A stretch of 64,000 bases of DNA from Prorocentrum cordatum. Taxonomy: Eukaryota > Sar > Dinophyceae > Prorocentrales > Prorocentraceae. The translations under genes were made by a program, and so were the position numbers. Where the stretch lies: NCBI GenBank assembly GCA_963575745.1, contig CAUYUJ010003069.1:480351-544350 (forward strand), written 5' to 3'. Each line of letters opens with the position of its first letter. Within the stretch, counting starts at the first letter, position 1. The notes under the pieces are model-generated. The model had not been told where the DNA came from and did no database searches. It saw only the letters and a program-made list of their open reading frames with translations. Positions 50,956 to 61,773 of the stretch are shown here, piece after piece.

Positions 50956-52007
50956 TATCCGTAAGGGCTTCGCCCCCTGCCGCCGGCCCCCTATCTCGGA
51001 GAATGCGCTATGCGAGAGCTATGTCATGAGGCCTGGGCGCCGTCGTGAAGCAGTATCGGAACTTCATGCGAGGCCGATTCATAATCGGCAAAACCAAATG
51101 ATTTGTCTGGTGAGCCTGACCCCGCCGATCTGCATGAGGGGGGCCGCCGAATTTCAGAAATGTGGCAAATCCCGTGTGTTTTTGGACCCTGACCCTGCCG
51201 ATCTGCCTGAGGGGGTGCCGCCGAATTTCAGAAATGTGACGAATCCTCGTGTTTTTGGACCCTGACCCCGCCGATCTGCCTAAGGGGTGCCAGCGAATTT
51301 CAGAAATGTGGCAAATCCCTATGGTTTTGGACCCTGACCCCGCCGATCTGCATGAGGTGTGCCACCGAATGTCAGAAATGTGGCAAATCCGATGTGTTTT
51401 TGGACCCTGACCCCGCCGATCTGCATGAGGGGTGCCACCGAATTTCAGAAATGTGGCAAATCCGATGTGTTTTTGGACCCCGGCCCCGCCGATCTGCATG
51501 AGGGGTGCGACCGAATTTCAGAAATGTGGCAAATCCGATGTGTTTTTGGACCCCGGCCCCGCCGATCTGCGTAAGGGGTGCCAGCGAAGTTAAGAAATGT
51601 GGCAAATCCCTTGTGTTTTTGCACCCTGGCCTCGCCGATCTGAGTGAGGGGTGCCGCCGAATTACGAAATGTGGCAAATCCCTTTTGTTTTTTGATCCTG
51701 ACCCCGCCGATATGCGTGAGGTGTGCCAGCGAATTTCAGAAATGTGGTAAATCCTTTGTGTTTTTGGACCCTGACCCTGCCGATCTGCGTGAGGGGTGTC
51801 AATTTTTACCAACCCAAGTAAATCAGAGCACACGCTCAGGGCGTGCTAAACCTTCCCGTTTCGGGCCTCCCCCCTCGCGCGGTCCATCAACAAGGAACAG
51901 TAAGCGGCAAGAAGCAGATCTGTAACAGTGGAAACTGGAAGCTGCAACTGGCACAGGAAACTGCGAAGCTTCGGCCTACAGTCTGGTGGCCCTACAAGGG
52001 GGCCGGC
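50956..52007 (+). mobile_element. 1.05-kb element V73, copy B, in a defined target
   Basis: The flanks CATGATATTTCCTCAGATTT, CATGGCGCCTCTTCT (left) and GGATTTCATTACGTCCCCG (right) are contiguous in the related sequence at 35.5 kb, so B is an insertion. It starts TATCCGTAAGGGCTTCGCCC and ends AAGGGGGCCGGC. CCGCCGGCCCCCT (50,980-50,992) and AGGGGGCCGGCGG (51,997-52,009) are a perfect 13-bp inverted pair. No clear target duplication and no ORF: a non-autonomous element. Confidence 0.85.
51115..51800 (+). repeat. 73-bp tandem array, about nine and a half units
   Basis: GATCTGC recurs at 51,127, 51,200, 51,273, 51,345, 51,418, 51,491, 51,564, 51,637, 51,709 and 51,782. The unit is the reverse complement of the 27.7 kb array. 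Confidence 0.95.
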
Positions 52008-52321
52008 GGATTTCATTACGTCCCCGCCCTCCCCTGGGTTTGCACGCTCCGCCGGCCATGATTTGCGCCCAACCCTCTTGGACGCTCCCCACTTGGCCGC
52101 CCACGATTGAGAGCGCGCGTTGTCATCGAGAATCTGTGCCCTTGACCAGGCGGATCGGAGTTGGAGAGGCCAGGGCCGACTGCCACTGTGCCAGCGTGGT
52201 CCACCGTCGGTATCAGTTCGGGCCATGCTCTGAGGGTCAAAGGTCTAGAGTCCTAGACCTTTTTGGCGACTGGAGCGTAGCTTCTTGCCGTGTCCGGTCT
52301 TTCCCCAGGCCAGTGCTTGCA

Positions 52322-53453
52322 TTGAAGGTTTTTCAGAACCCCGAATCATCAGGGGTAAGTCGGGTCAGGGCTAACTCAGGTTCCTTTTTCGGGAATCTAA
52401 ACCCGAGTTATCCCGGACCCGAGTTACCCCGGATAACTCGGGCGTCCAGAGCTCCGAATCATCAGGGGTAAGTCGGGTCAGGTTCCTTATTCGGGAATCC
52501 AAACCCGAGTTACCCCGGACCCGAGTTACCCCGGATAACTCGGGCGTCCAGAGCCCCGAATCTTCAGGGGTAATTCGGGTCAGGGCTAACTCGGGTTCCT
52601 TATTCGGGAATCCAAACCCGAGTTACCCCGGACCCGAGTTACCCCGGATAACTCGGGCGTCCAGAGCCCCGAATCATCAGGGGTAACTCGGGTCAGGGCT
52701 AACTCGGGTTCCTTTTTCGGGAATCCAAACCCGAGTTACCCCGGACCCGAGTTACCCGGATAACTCGGGCGTCCAGAGCCCCGAATCATCAGGGGTAACT
52801 CGGGTCAGGGCTAACTCGGGTTCTTTTTCGGGAATCCAACCCGAGTTACCCCGGACCCGAGTTACCCGGATAACTCGGGCGTCCAGAGCCCCGAATCATC
52901 AGGGGTAATTCGGGTCAGGGCTAACTCGGGTTCCTTTTTCGGGAATCCAAACCCGAGTTACCCCAGACCCGAGTTACCCCGGATAACTCGGGCGTCCAGA
53001 GCCCCGAATCATCAGGGGTAACTCGGGTCAGGGCTAACTCGGGTTCCTTTTTCGGGAATCCAAACCCGAGTTACCCCGGACCCGAGTTACCCCTGATAAC
53101 TCGGGCGTCCAGAGCCCCGAATCATCAGGGGTAAGTCGGGTCAGGGCTAACTCGGGTTCCTTATTCGGGAATCCAAACCCGAGTTACCCCGGACCCGAGT
53201 TACCCGGGATAACTCGGGCGTCCAGAGCCCCGAATCATCAGGGGTAACTCGGGTCAGGGCTAACTCGGGTTCCTTATTCGGGAATCCAAACCCAAGTTAC
53301 ATACCCCGGACCCGAGTTACCCCGGATAACTCGGGCGTCCAGAGCCCCGAATCATCATGGGTAAGTCGGGTCAGGGCTAACTCGGGTTCCTTTTTCGGGA
53401 ATCCAAGCCCGAGTTACCCCAGAGCCGAGTTACCCCTGATAACTCGGGCGCCC
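52322..53453. repeat. 113-bp satellite, ten units, rich in dyads
   Basis: CGTCCAGAG recurs at 52,443, 52,545, 52,658, 52,770, 52,880, 52,993, 53,106, 53,219 and 53,336, with a last CG at 53,449. Spacings are 102-117, mostly 113. Each unit has CTAACTCGGGTTCC opposed to AAACCCGAGTTACC and ACCCGAGTTACCCCGGATAA opposed to TAACTCGGG, so strong hairpins are possible. Confidence 0.95.
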
Positions 53454-53587
53454 ATGTTTTTGTATCTTTTCTTAATAATTCGATGGGTACCTCGAGGTTT
53501 CGGCTGTCTCCTGAGGGGTAGGCGCCCATGGGCGCCTCGTGGGCGACTCGTGTGCCGGCTGTTTATGTCGAGGTTCTGCCTGGTGCA

Positions 53588-53760
53588 GGAGGGAAAGAAA
53601 CACACAGACACAGTTAATCGTCGACTCCCAGGAGATCTGGGCACATCTGGGAAGTGGGAGGGAAGACGAGAATCAATGCAAGATGCGTACACCAAGAAAT
53701 CGAGAGTCCTGGGATTTGTGTGTGTCATTTTCTGTGTGTCCCTGGGCCCCTTCACGCTGG
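53588..53760. repeat. Dispersed repeat D5, copy 5
   Basis: CACAGACACAGTTAATCGTC, CTGGGAAGTGGGAGGGAAGA, TCCTGGGATTTGTGTGTGTC, GTGTCCCTGGGCCCCTTCAC. Confidence 0.65.
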
Positions 53761-54253
53761 TGCCCGCCGGTGGACGACGCCCCGCAGACGGCTCGTGCGC
53801 GGGGGGGGAGGGCCTATTATATGCCGAGGTGTCGGTTGGTGTGCCCGGCCGCCCGTGGGCGCCGCGTGGGCGCCCACAGGAGCCTGCACCACGCAGATTG
53901 CACCACGCAGACTGTACAAGGTAGCGTGCACCGCGTATCTTTCACGACTTGTTCAGTCGTCGCAGTGTACTGACTGGCCGCCTCCCTGGCCACATCCTAG
54001 TACGACCCTCGCGTCATGTTGGCTGCGCCCCAGCTTCGGTTGGCTAATTTGCATGTGCGCTCCCCTGGACCAGATCCCTGGCAGCTGCAGCCTGCACCCC
54101 CCTCGCGCCGGCCCGCCCGCCGAGGCGCTGCCTGAGGTCGCCGGCCCCTCGGCGTTAAGCAATTCGGCTCTTGCGCAGCCCGCTCGGACCTGACTCGCCG
54201 CTGGCGCCCTCGCCTGCGACAAAATAAGCTCACATCACAGCTTACATCGGAGG
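53761..54253. other. No gene assigned
   Basis: 54,081-54,192 is open after GGCAGCTGCAG (PPRAGPPAEALPEVAGPSAL then SNSALAQPART and TGA), perhaps a terminal exon; unsupported otherwise. Confidence 0.3.
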
Positions 54254-54408
54254 TTGATAGACCTACTCTGACACGTCGATTAGCGAATGTTCTGTTTTCG
54301 GTTTGCGAGAGCGGCCGTCCTTTTTGCGGGTCCAGGTCCGTCGGTTTCGGTCTTCGGCCGTTTTCACTAAACGGTGGTTTATGAAAGGGAGGTTTGGCCA
54401 TTGCCGAT
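54254..54408. repeat. Dispersed element R5, copy 4
   Basis: TTGATAGACC, CTGACACGTCGATTAGCGAA, GCGGGTCCAGGTCCGTCGG, GGGAGGTTTGGCCATTGCCG. Confidence 0.65.
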
Positions 54409-55329
54409 GCACCACGCAGACTGCACAACATAGCGTGCACAGCATGGCGTTCACCACATAGCTTACCCCGCAGCTTGCACCACATACAACTAGCACCACG
54501 TAAGTAGCACAGCCTACCTAGTTTACTCTGCATCACTTGTACCATATAGCCTGCACCACACGGTTGCGCCATATGGCTTGCACATCCACGGTGCAAACAC
54601 GTACCACTGGGGGTCCACGTTGGTTGGCATCATTTGTTTGTTGTTTTCAGGGCCTTGAGGCCGCTTCCGGGACTCCCAAATCAACCAATTATACAAGATG
54701 AACCGCCGGTGGTGGAGAACGGGCCGAGAGTTGTGTGGATTGGCGACTCGACGCACATTGAGGCGTCAGAAATTTGGATAGTGAGGGGCATTGATTGCCA
54801 AAGTTGCTTGCCTTCTAATTACGTGTTCGCTTCTCTCACTCACATGTTATGATTTCCCCGATGGCATGCGCTATCGTCAGGCGTCGCTGGGCGTCATGCT
54901 GGCCGTGGGCATACACCTCTGGACCAAGAGAGGGAGAGAGAGAGAGGGTAGTAGGATGAGCAAGACTATGGAGGCGCAGGCTGAAAGGTGCACACGCCGG
55001 TGACGAGAACGATGATGAGGAGCCTATTTGTGAGTCGACGGTTCGATTCGAATGGTTTGTTGGATCATCACGCGGTTGTTTAGCAGTGCCCGTAGTACCC
55101 ACGCGTCGCAAGGATTGTTCAGCAGTTGGTTCTTGTTTTTTTACACGGGGTTGTGATAAGTCGAGCTGAGAGATGAGAGGGTAGGCGTTTGTTCGGATTG
55201 ATCGCGTATGACGTATGATGTTTCTTTGGTCCAGAGCGTTCCCCTTGCTTTCGGTCTCCGCGCTCCCTTTCCTCCTCCCCCTTCCGCCCCCTCACATTCT
55301 TCCACCGTAGCCCTAGTCTTTGGCCAAGG
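54409..55329. other. No gene recognised
   Basis: 54,405-54,575 has loosely repeated GCACCACGTAGCCTGCAC-like words; the rest is unique, moderate GC. Confidence 0.4.
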
Positions 55330-55650
55330 GGGCAAGGGTATTTGGCTGGTAGTGTTTCAGGCCAGGGCAGTGAGGATGTGTCGTTGATAATTTTGGCCAG
55401 GGGGGTGAGGATAGTTAGCTTGCATGTTCATGGCTGCGCTGCCAGTTTCGTGCCAGGGGTTGAAGATGTTTTGCTGGCAGCTTTCGGCCAGGTTGGTGAG
55501 GACACGTCGCTGGCACTTTCAGTCCAGGGGGTGAGGATATTTCGCTTGCAGTTCTTAGCCAGAGTGGAGGGGGGGGGAGGACATTCCGCTGCCGGTTTTG
55601 GGCCATGGGGTAAGGATCTTTGGCTTGCTCTGGGCTAGCGGGGTGAGGAT
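55330..55650. repeat. Diverged tandem repeat, about 37 bp
   Basis: GGCCAGGGGGGTGAGGATA-like words recur eight or nine times at 35-43 base spacing, separated by TTTGCTGGCAG-like text. Confidence 0.75.
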
Positions 55651-55689
55651 TACTCGCTGTCGCCCAGACGCGGCCCGATGCGGCACGGT

Positions 55690-55765
55690 CGGACCGAGGT
55701 ATCAGATCGAGGTCGGTTCGGGGAGGGTACCCAAATACTCTTCGCGCGTGTTGGATGGTTTTGTG
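55690..55765. repeat. Dispersed repeat D10, copy 2
   Basis: GATCGAGGTCGGTTCGGGGA and GGGTACCC; see 32,880-32,960. 55,766-56,674 is unassigned. Confidence 0.55.
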
Positions 55766-56674
55766 CATCCCTCGAGTGTTCTTCCGTTTGGGCGGGCGGA
55801 GGGCCTCATGTTCTTGAAGGATGCCCCCCTCTGTCTCAGGTCTGGCATTATCGGCACCTCGCCTGGCAGGGCTGAGCTAAAACGCTGTTTTGCTGGACGT
55901 CTGCTGCGCTTTGTTTGTCGTTTAGACAGGGCGGTACAGGAAGCAGGTAGAGCGAATCGAAACAACACAACGAACACATCGAACAATAACGCTTAGGGTC
56001 CAGCCCCGTCGCCTGGTGGGCCTGGCCGAGGGGCCACGCGATCCGCGAGGTGCGCTGCGCGCCTCTGCAGTCAATGCTCGCCCCTTTGCACATCGGGCCG
56101 CTCGGGGGCCGAGGGGCGAGCTGTCTGGCGAGTGGTAGATCATGCTGGTTCGTTCTCGCCAGCTTTTTTGTTGGCACCAGTGAGGTACGCTGTTACGTGC
56201 TCAGGATTTCCCCTATCAAAAAGGCTGTGGTCTGATTTTGTGCGAGTGTGTCTAGTTTTGAGCTGTCTTGGAGGGTTCCACGGGGTCTAGGCAACAGGCC
56301 GCCATTTCACAGCTGGTCTGGGGGTTTGAAATTGCTCGTCCGGCGGGGTCGTGACATTTTCTTGTCCATTCCAACAGTTTGAATCGATCCCGCTGATTCC
56401 TGAACTTGTTCGGTTTGTCCTGTGCAATGCTGCTATCCTGTCTCTACATCTCTGTGTGTCGCGCGAGACTGCTCAAAGGAGTGGGGCGTGTGAGAATCGT
56501 CAAGCACGGCGCGTGCATGAAATCTTCAATGATGTGGTGGCAGCAACAGGGTGGTTTGCGTTGCCACACGCGCAGCCGCCCGCACAGGGCGCGCTTCCGC
56601 GCATGCTGCGGCCATGACCCTCTCCTTGACCCTCATCATCCGTCCTCTTCTCCCCCCTTCCCCTCGCACCCCAG

Positions 56675-56969
56675 ACGACCAGATTGTTCCGAGCCGCCGG
56701 ACACAGAGAAACGATGTATCGTCCTGGCTGGTGGCTGGCCTTGTTTGTTTACCGCCCCAAGGGCCCGCAGGCGGACCCCAGAGGCCGAAGAAGCTGACAT
56801 ACCTCTGTGCACGTTTTGTTCCCGAGCCGCAGGGGGCCCCAGGGATGCCGACGCCGCCGCCGCCGCCTGCGACGACGACGACGAGTTCTGTGCTTGGTGC
56901 TGCGCTGCCGTGACGGAAATCTCAGACGATGAGGCCACATACAGTGGGAGCGCGCATCTAGAAGTTTGA
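56675..56969 (+). CDS. Candidate terminal exon with CxxC pairs
   Basis: A pyrimidine-rich tract and CACCCCAG precede a frame reading RPDCSEPPDTEKRCIVLAGG, EEADIPLCTFCSRAAGG, an acidic/Ala stretch, EFCAWCCAAVTEISDDEATY, then TGA at 56,967-56,969. CTFC and CAWC about 29 residues apart could form a small zinc ribbon. Third positions are GC-rich. Family not recognised. It could also belong to the gene continuing at 57.7 kb if another splice form is used. Confidence 0.4.
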
Positions 56970-57184
56970 TGTCTTCTGTCAGGGTGCCCTGGGTTTCTTC
57001 GCTCCGCGCGCTGCGCGTTGCCTTCCCGCAGCCGTTGAAGGAGCTGCTGCGTTCAGGGTGCCCTGGTCCCCCCCCTACTTGCATCTCGCGCCTGCGGGTG
57101 TCAGGGCTTGGTTCCTTGCGAGAGTCTTGTTGCGGCCGCGCCCGCACAGTAATGCGAACAACAGTTCCTTCGCAAGGATTTTGC

Positions 57185-57193
57185 AGACGACGA

Positions 57194-57248
<55 letters not shown>

Positions 57249-57510
57249 CGGCGAAGAGATTTGGGCCCTCTGCCGCGCTGCCGCGGCTCCTCCAGCCGCC
57301 CCCTTCCCCCTGGCAGACACTCTCGGGTTGCCCTGGAGGAGGCCCCCGGAGATCTCCGGGTGTCACTCAAGGATGCCCCCGGAGAAGGGGGCAGGGAGGA
57401 GAAGGAGGCGGAGGAGGAGGAGGAGGAGGAGGAGGAGGAGGAAGAGGAGGAGGAGGAGGAGGACGATGATGATGAGGAGGAGGAGGAGGAGGAGGGGGAG
57501 GAGGAGAAGC
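57185..57510. repeat. GAC and GAG microsatellites
   Basis: (GAC)n 57,190-57,250 and (GAG)n 57,395-57,510. Confidence 0.9.
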
Positions 57511-57696
57511 CTCTCGACGTCTCGAGGACCTCAGGGCGAGCTCCTCGGCCATCGTTCTGCCTGCCGCGCGCCCGCGCAGGACGGGCAGGCTGCTCGACGG
57601 CTGCTGGTGGGCAGCGCCGCGGGGGCGTCGCCTTCGCTGGAGTGGTCGTCGTCGACGCCGTCCTCTTCGTCTTCTTCCTCTGCTCCCTCTTCTCAG

Positions 57697-57735
57697 GGTC
57701 CCTGGAGACCACAGTGCACATGAGGGTCTGGATGC
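57697..57735 (+). CDS. Candidate small exon 1 of a three-exon set
   Basis: CTCCCTCTTCTCAG acceptor and GTATGT donor frame 39 bases reading VPGDHSAHEGLD plus two bases of the next codon. The split codon is completed by the exon at 57,966. Too short to stand alone; supported by phase agreement. The left edge is uncertain, because the upstream sequence stays open. Confidence 0.3.
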
Positions 57736-57965
57736 GTATGTATGGTTGTGAATGTTTATTTATGTATAGATGTGAGTATATTTGTGCGTGCTGATACGCA
57801 TCCATGCACATGCAGATCCCTCTTTCTCTCTATATTGATATGTTTCTCTTCCTCTCTATCTAATTTTTTTGTCGCTCCCTCTGTCTGTGTCTCTCTTTCT
57901 CTTGTCGCTCCCCCTCCCTTGGTCTCTCTCTATCTCTCTCTCCCTCTCTCCCTCTCCCCTGCCAG

Positions 57966-58059
57966 GTGGCGATGGGCCGTGGCACTGAACTCGGCCTTGT
58001 TCACCGTGCACGCGGTCGCTCTCCGCGGCTGCATCCAACCTTATCCTGCCATATTCGCC
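57966..58059 (+). CDS. Candidate exon 2 of the set, hydrophobic segment
   Basis: A long TCTCCCTCTCCCC tract and TGCCAG precede the 94-base exon WRWAVALNSALFTVHAVALR, GCIQPYPAIFA, which ends at a consensus GTGAGT donor. The stretch AVALNSALFTVHAVAL is hydrophobic enough to be membrane-associated. It leaves phase 0, as required by the next exon. No family recognised. Confidence 0.45.
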
Positions 58060-58574
58060 GTGAGTTCTCATGTTTCCTGGCTGCGCACGAGGACGGGTGG
58101 GGCGAAGGGGGCGCCTCCCTTACAGTCGTGGACGGCAGGAGGTCTTCTGAGAGGCGAGCCCCTCTCGGAATCCCCCACCTCGCCCACTCCTGCTTCGGCG
58201 TGTCTCCAAAGTTCATCGTGCATCCTGCCGCCAGCCCCTGTCAGCACTGCCCAACCCCAGCACCACGCAGGGATCTCGAAGGGCGGTGCTGATCTGTATC
58301 TGTGGTACGCGCTGCATCGAAGGTCAACATGTGTTCGTGTCTGTCTGCTGTCTCCCTTCTTCCTGCTGCCCCCCGTGTCGCTTCGATCTGTTGAGATCGG
58401 CCCCGCTTCCAGCAGCTCAGAGCAGGCCAGTTTGCATCCCCTGATACGGTTCTTCCCAAGTTGTTTCCCAAGAGGCCATGGCCTCCCCCACCAGGTTTCA
58501 AGCAGGCCCGGACCACTGTCCGCAGAGGTGGTTCGTTCGTTCGTTCCCTGTGTTCCCCTTCTTTCCTCGTGCAG

Positions 58575-58640
58575 TTTGTTCAGGATGGAGGGAGGCACGG
58601 GCGCATGAGGAAAGAGACTCTAGCTCTCGCTTTGCACTTG
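58575..58640 (+). CDS. Candidate exon 3 of the set
   Basis: CTTTCCTCGTGCAG acceptor, then FVQDGGRHGRMRKETLALAL, HL, and a GTATGC donor; 66 bases, phase 0 to phase 0. It joins exon 2 to give ...PYPAIFA-FVQDGGRHGRM... without a stop. If the next acceptor is GATCGCACAG at 58,944, the protein would end one residue later. The set 57,697-58,640 is a plausible but unnamed gene. Confidence 0.4.
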
Positions 58641-58824
58641 GTATGCAGCACGACCAACGCAGTCCCACCCAGGCTCCCAACACGTGGGGGAAAGGCCCCG
58701 CTGGCTCCCGCCCAGTGAAGCTTGGCAATAGCACCTTGTTGCAGGCACTGTGTCCCCTCGCCTCCTTCCCGATTCCCATGTATCGCCTCCCTCCGTCCCC
58801 TTCTGTAGACATCACCCCTGCAGC

Positions 58825-58930
58825 CTCCTTTCCCCCTCCTCCTCCTCCTCCTCCTCCTCCTTCTCCTTCTCCTCCTCCTCCTCCTCCTCCTCCTCCTCCT
58901 CCTCCTCCTGCCTCCTCCTTACGCCTCCTC
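58825..58930. repeat. CTC microsatellite
   Basis: (CTC)n. Confidence 0.9.
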
Positions 58931-58944
58931 CTCCTGATCGCACA

Positions 58945-59380
58945 GAATTGATGTAGACGAGAGCTCCGCGCCCGTTTGGTACAACAAACAGGCGTGGCAC
59001 ACACGCGGGGGCAGACATGTTGTTGATCACAGTGTGTGGGCAAGAGGGGCATGCGAGATGCGTTGTCCTCGTACGTTTGGGCCTCTGTTTGCCGAATTCT
59101 TATCGTCACACTATAGGAAGCATCTGCAAGTGAGGCTAGGGGGTCCAGTGCCACCACTTACTGATATAGGGTTGTAATGTCTTGGCAACTTGGCTTTCGT
59201 GCGAAGACAACGCACCAGGGGCCATTACAGCGCAAGTCCGATGTGCAAGGCGAGCCAATCGGTTAGTCGTTTCATAAACGAATACTGCTGACCCCTTTAA
59301 CATTTTTGATTCAATCAACTTTGAAACAAGCATCCATGGATCAATATTAGTGGGCACTTGTTTGATTCGATTCAGTGTTA

Positions 59381-59417
<37 letters not shown>

Positions 59418-59560
59418 GTATACCGGGGGGCCCGGTCCGGGGGGGCCCGCCCAGGGACCTCGCCAGCGCATGGGGGGCCCGGGGCCTCACTTTCCCTGTG
59501 TTTTTTTTACAGGGTTTTGGCGATTTGGAGCAAACCTGGGCTCCAAGAGACCCCCTCGTC
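58945..59560. other. No gene recognised; AT tract at 59,378-59,420
   Basis: Unique moderate-GC sequence and a (TA)n microsatellite. Confidence 0.4.
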
Positions 59561-60300
59561 GCTCCAAGAAGCTGTGGCGGCCCTTGAGATAGCACAAAAA
59601 CGGCCCAAGAGGCCTGCTAGCGAGTCCCAAGATGCCAGGAGCGGCACCAGATACCACCAAGATGGCGCAAGGAACGGTCTCTGAGAGCCTCGAATCCAAC
59701 TCCCCGGCGAGGAGTTCGCATTCGGAGTCCCGCATGAGCCGTCCTGGGGCCCCGGACGGCCCATAACAGAGCCCTGGAAGCCTCAAAGACGGCCAAGGCG
59801 GCCCCACGAACGCCCAGACTCGCTCCAAGGTGACACGTACCAATAGTCGCTGAGCGCGTTGATTCCAACTCCCTGGCGAGGAGTTGGATCTTGGAGCCCT
59901 CCATGAATCGCCTTGGGGCCGAAGACGGCCCGTAAGACAGCCATGGGTTGCTCAAAAACGGGCAAGGCTACTCTACGAACAGCCCAAGATAGCTCCAGAA
60001 TGGCTTCAAGATGGCCGAACGAAGCGAGAAGTTGGATTTCGGAGTTGTCCTTGAATCGCCTTCGGGGCACAGGTGGGCCGTGAGGCAGCCTGGAAACCCG
60101 AAAGTCTGCCAAGACGGAACGGCGCCAGATATCACCAAGATGACCAAACAACACACAAACGGGCTCTGCGAGCCTCGATTCCAACTCCCCGGCGAGGAGT
60201 TGGCTTTCGGAGTCCCGCATGAGCCGTCTTGGGGCCCCGGCCGGCCCATAACACAGCCCTGGAAGCCTCAAAGACGGCCAAGGCGGCCCCACGAACGAGT
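59560..60300 (-). repeat. About 170-bp repeat family, four units, minus orientation
   Basis: CCAACTCCCCGGCGAGGAGT-type words at 59,699, 59,868 and 60,180 (a decayed one near 60,030), each followed by CATGAGCCGTCTTGGGGCC and CAAAGACGGCCAAGGC words. Confidence 0.75.
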
Positions 60301-60554
60301 CCTCCCTGGGGCTCCTGGAGGCACTCGCGGTGCTCAACGGTGACACGCCCAACCCGACAACCGCATCGGCTGATCGCGAACATTCATGCGCCGCATCTGG
60401 GTAGAACGTGGTCCAGAATCACGACACTGTGACTGAAGCAACTTCGTCCTCTGATTCGAAAAGGGCACCCCATGGGAGACCAGCTGCAACTCCAGGGGCC
60501 GCGGTGTGCGCATGAACCCGGGCTGCCTTCGTTAGGAGGCCACGGGGGCAGCAT

Positions 60555-61016
60555 GACGCGGAGGAGGGGGAGGGGGAGGACGAGGAAGACGAAGAGAAGG
60601 AGGAGGAGCAGGAGGGGGAGAAGCAGGAGGGGAGCAACAGGAGTAGAAAGGCGGGGAGGGGGGGGGGCAGGAGGAGGAGGAGGAGGAGGAGGAGAAGCAG
60701 AAACAGCAGAAACAGCAGAAGAAGAGGAGGCGCAGAAGGAGGAAAAGGAGGAGGAGGAGGAGGAGGAGGAGGAGGAGGAGGAGGAGGAGGCGGAGGAGGC
60801 CATGGAACGGGGGCAAGGGGGGCCCAGAGTTGCCAGCAGAGGGGCTTTTCGGGGAGGCCTTCTCCAGGGAGGCCTCCTCCAGGGGGCCTCCAGGGGGGTC
60901 TCCAGGGAAGCCTCCAGGAGGAGGAGGAAAAGAAAGGAAGAGGATGAGGAGGAGGAGGAAGAGGAAGAGGAGGAAAAGGAGGAGGAGAAGGAACCTCCAT
61001 CTCCTCCTGCTGCTGT

Positions 61017-61071
<55 letters not shown>

Positions 61072-61405
61072 CCTCCTCCTCATCCTGCTCCTCCTCCTCA
61101 TCCTGCTTCTCGTCCTCCTCCTCCTCCTCCTCCTCCTCCTCCTCCTCCCCCTCCTCTTCCTCCTCCCCCTCCCCCCCCCCCCCCATGGCGAACAGCGACC
61201 GCCGGCCTCGGCCGTGCGAAGCAGGCGGGCGGAGCCAGCATCCACGAAAGCACCTCCAGGGGAGAAGTGTCTCCCAGGGGGGGGGGCCTCCAGGGGGGCA
61301 CCCAGGGAAAGCAGGAGGAGGAGGAGGAGGAGGAGGAGGGGGAGGAGGAGGAGGAGGAGGAGGAGGAGGAGGAGGAGGAGGAGGAGGAGGAGGAGGAGGG
61401 GGGGA
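60555..61405. repeat. Compound GAG, CTG and CTC microsatellite block
   Basis: GAG 60,555-60,800 and 60,915-60,990; CTG 61,003-61,068; CTC 61,069-61,170; GAG 61,316-61,402. The plus-strand Glu and minus-strand Leu/Pro frames are artefacts. Confidence 0.9.
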
Positions 61406-61424
61406 AGAGCTATCTTGGGCTGTT

Positions 61425-61773
61425 GCTGGAATAGCCTTGGCCGTGTTTGAGCAGTGCAAGGCTGTCTTACGGGCTGTCTTGGGCCCCAAGACGATTCATG
61501 GAGGACCCCAAGACGGTTCCAAACGGCGTAAGACGGGACAGGAACGCCCTAAGACGGCCAAAGAGACCCCAAGAAGCCCACAAAGGCCCCCAAGAGGCCC
61601 CAGGAGGCCCCCGATATGCTTCCAAGAGGCCTCGCACAGGCCCCCAAGTAGCTCCCAACAGACCCCAAGGGTGCCCCAAGAGACCCCTAACAACCCTCAT
61701 CCTCCTACTTTTCCGCTTCCTCTCATCCTGTTCCTGTTCATTCTCCCCCAAGGGCAGCGTTTCCCGAAAGCAT
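61425..61773 (+). repeat. One 170-bp family unit, then diverged AAGAGGCCCC tandem
   Basis: 61,425-61,560 matches the start of the 62.6 kb units (GGGCTGTTGCTGGAATAGCC, AAGGCTGTCTTACGGGCTGT). 61,560-61,690 repeats CCAAGAGGCCCC words. Confidence 0.65.

Noticed and set aside
56966-57060. 20-base intron between two TCAGGGTGCCCTGG words
   Set aside because: Too short to be spliced; more likely a small direct duplication.
60472-61434. 320-residue Glu-rich frame and 356-residue Pro/Leu/Gln frame
   Set aside because: Both translate the GAG, CTG and CTC tracts; no unique sequence in them has coding features.
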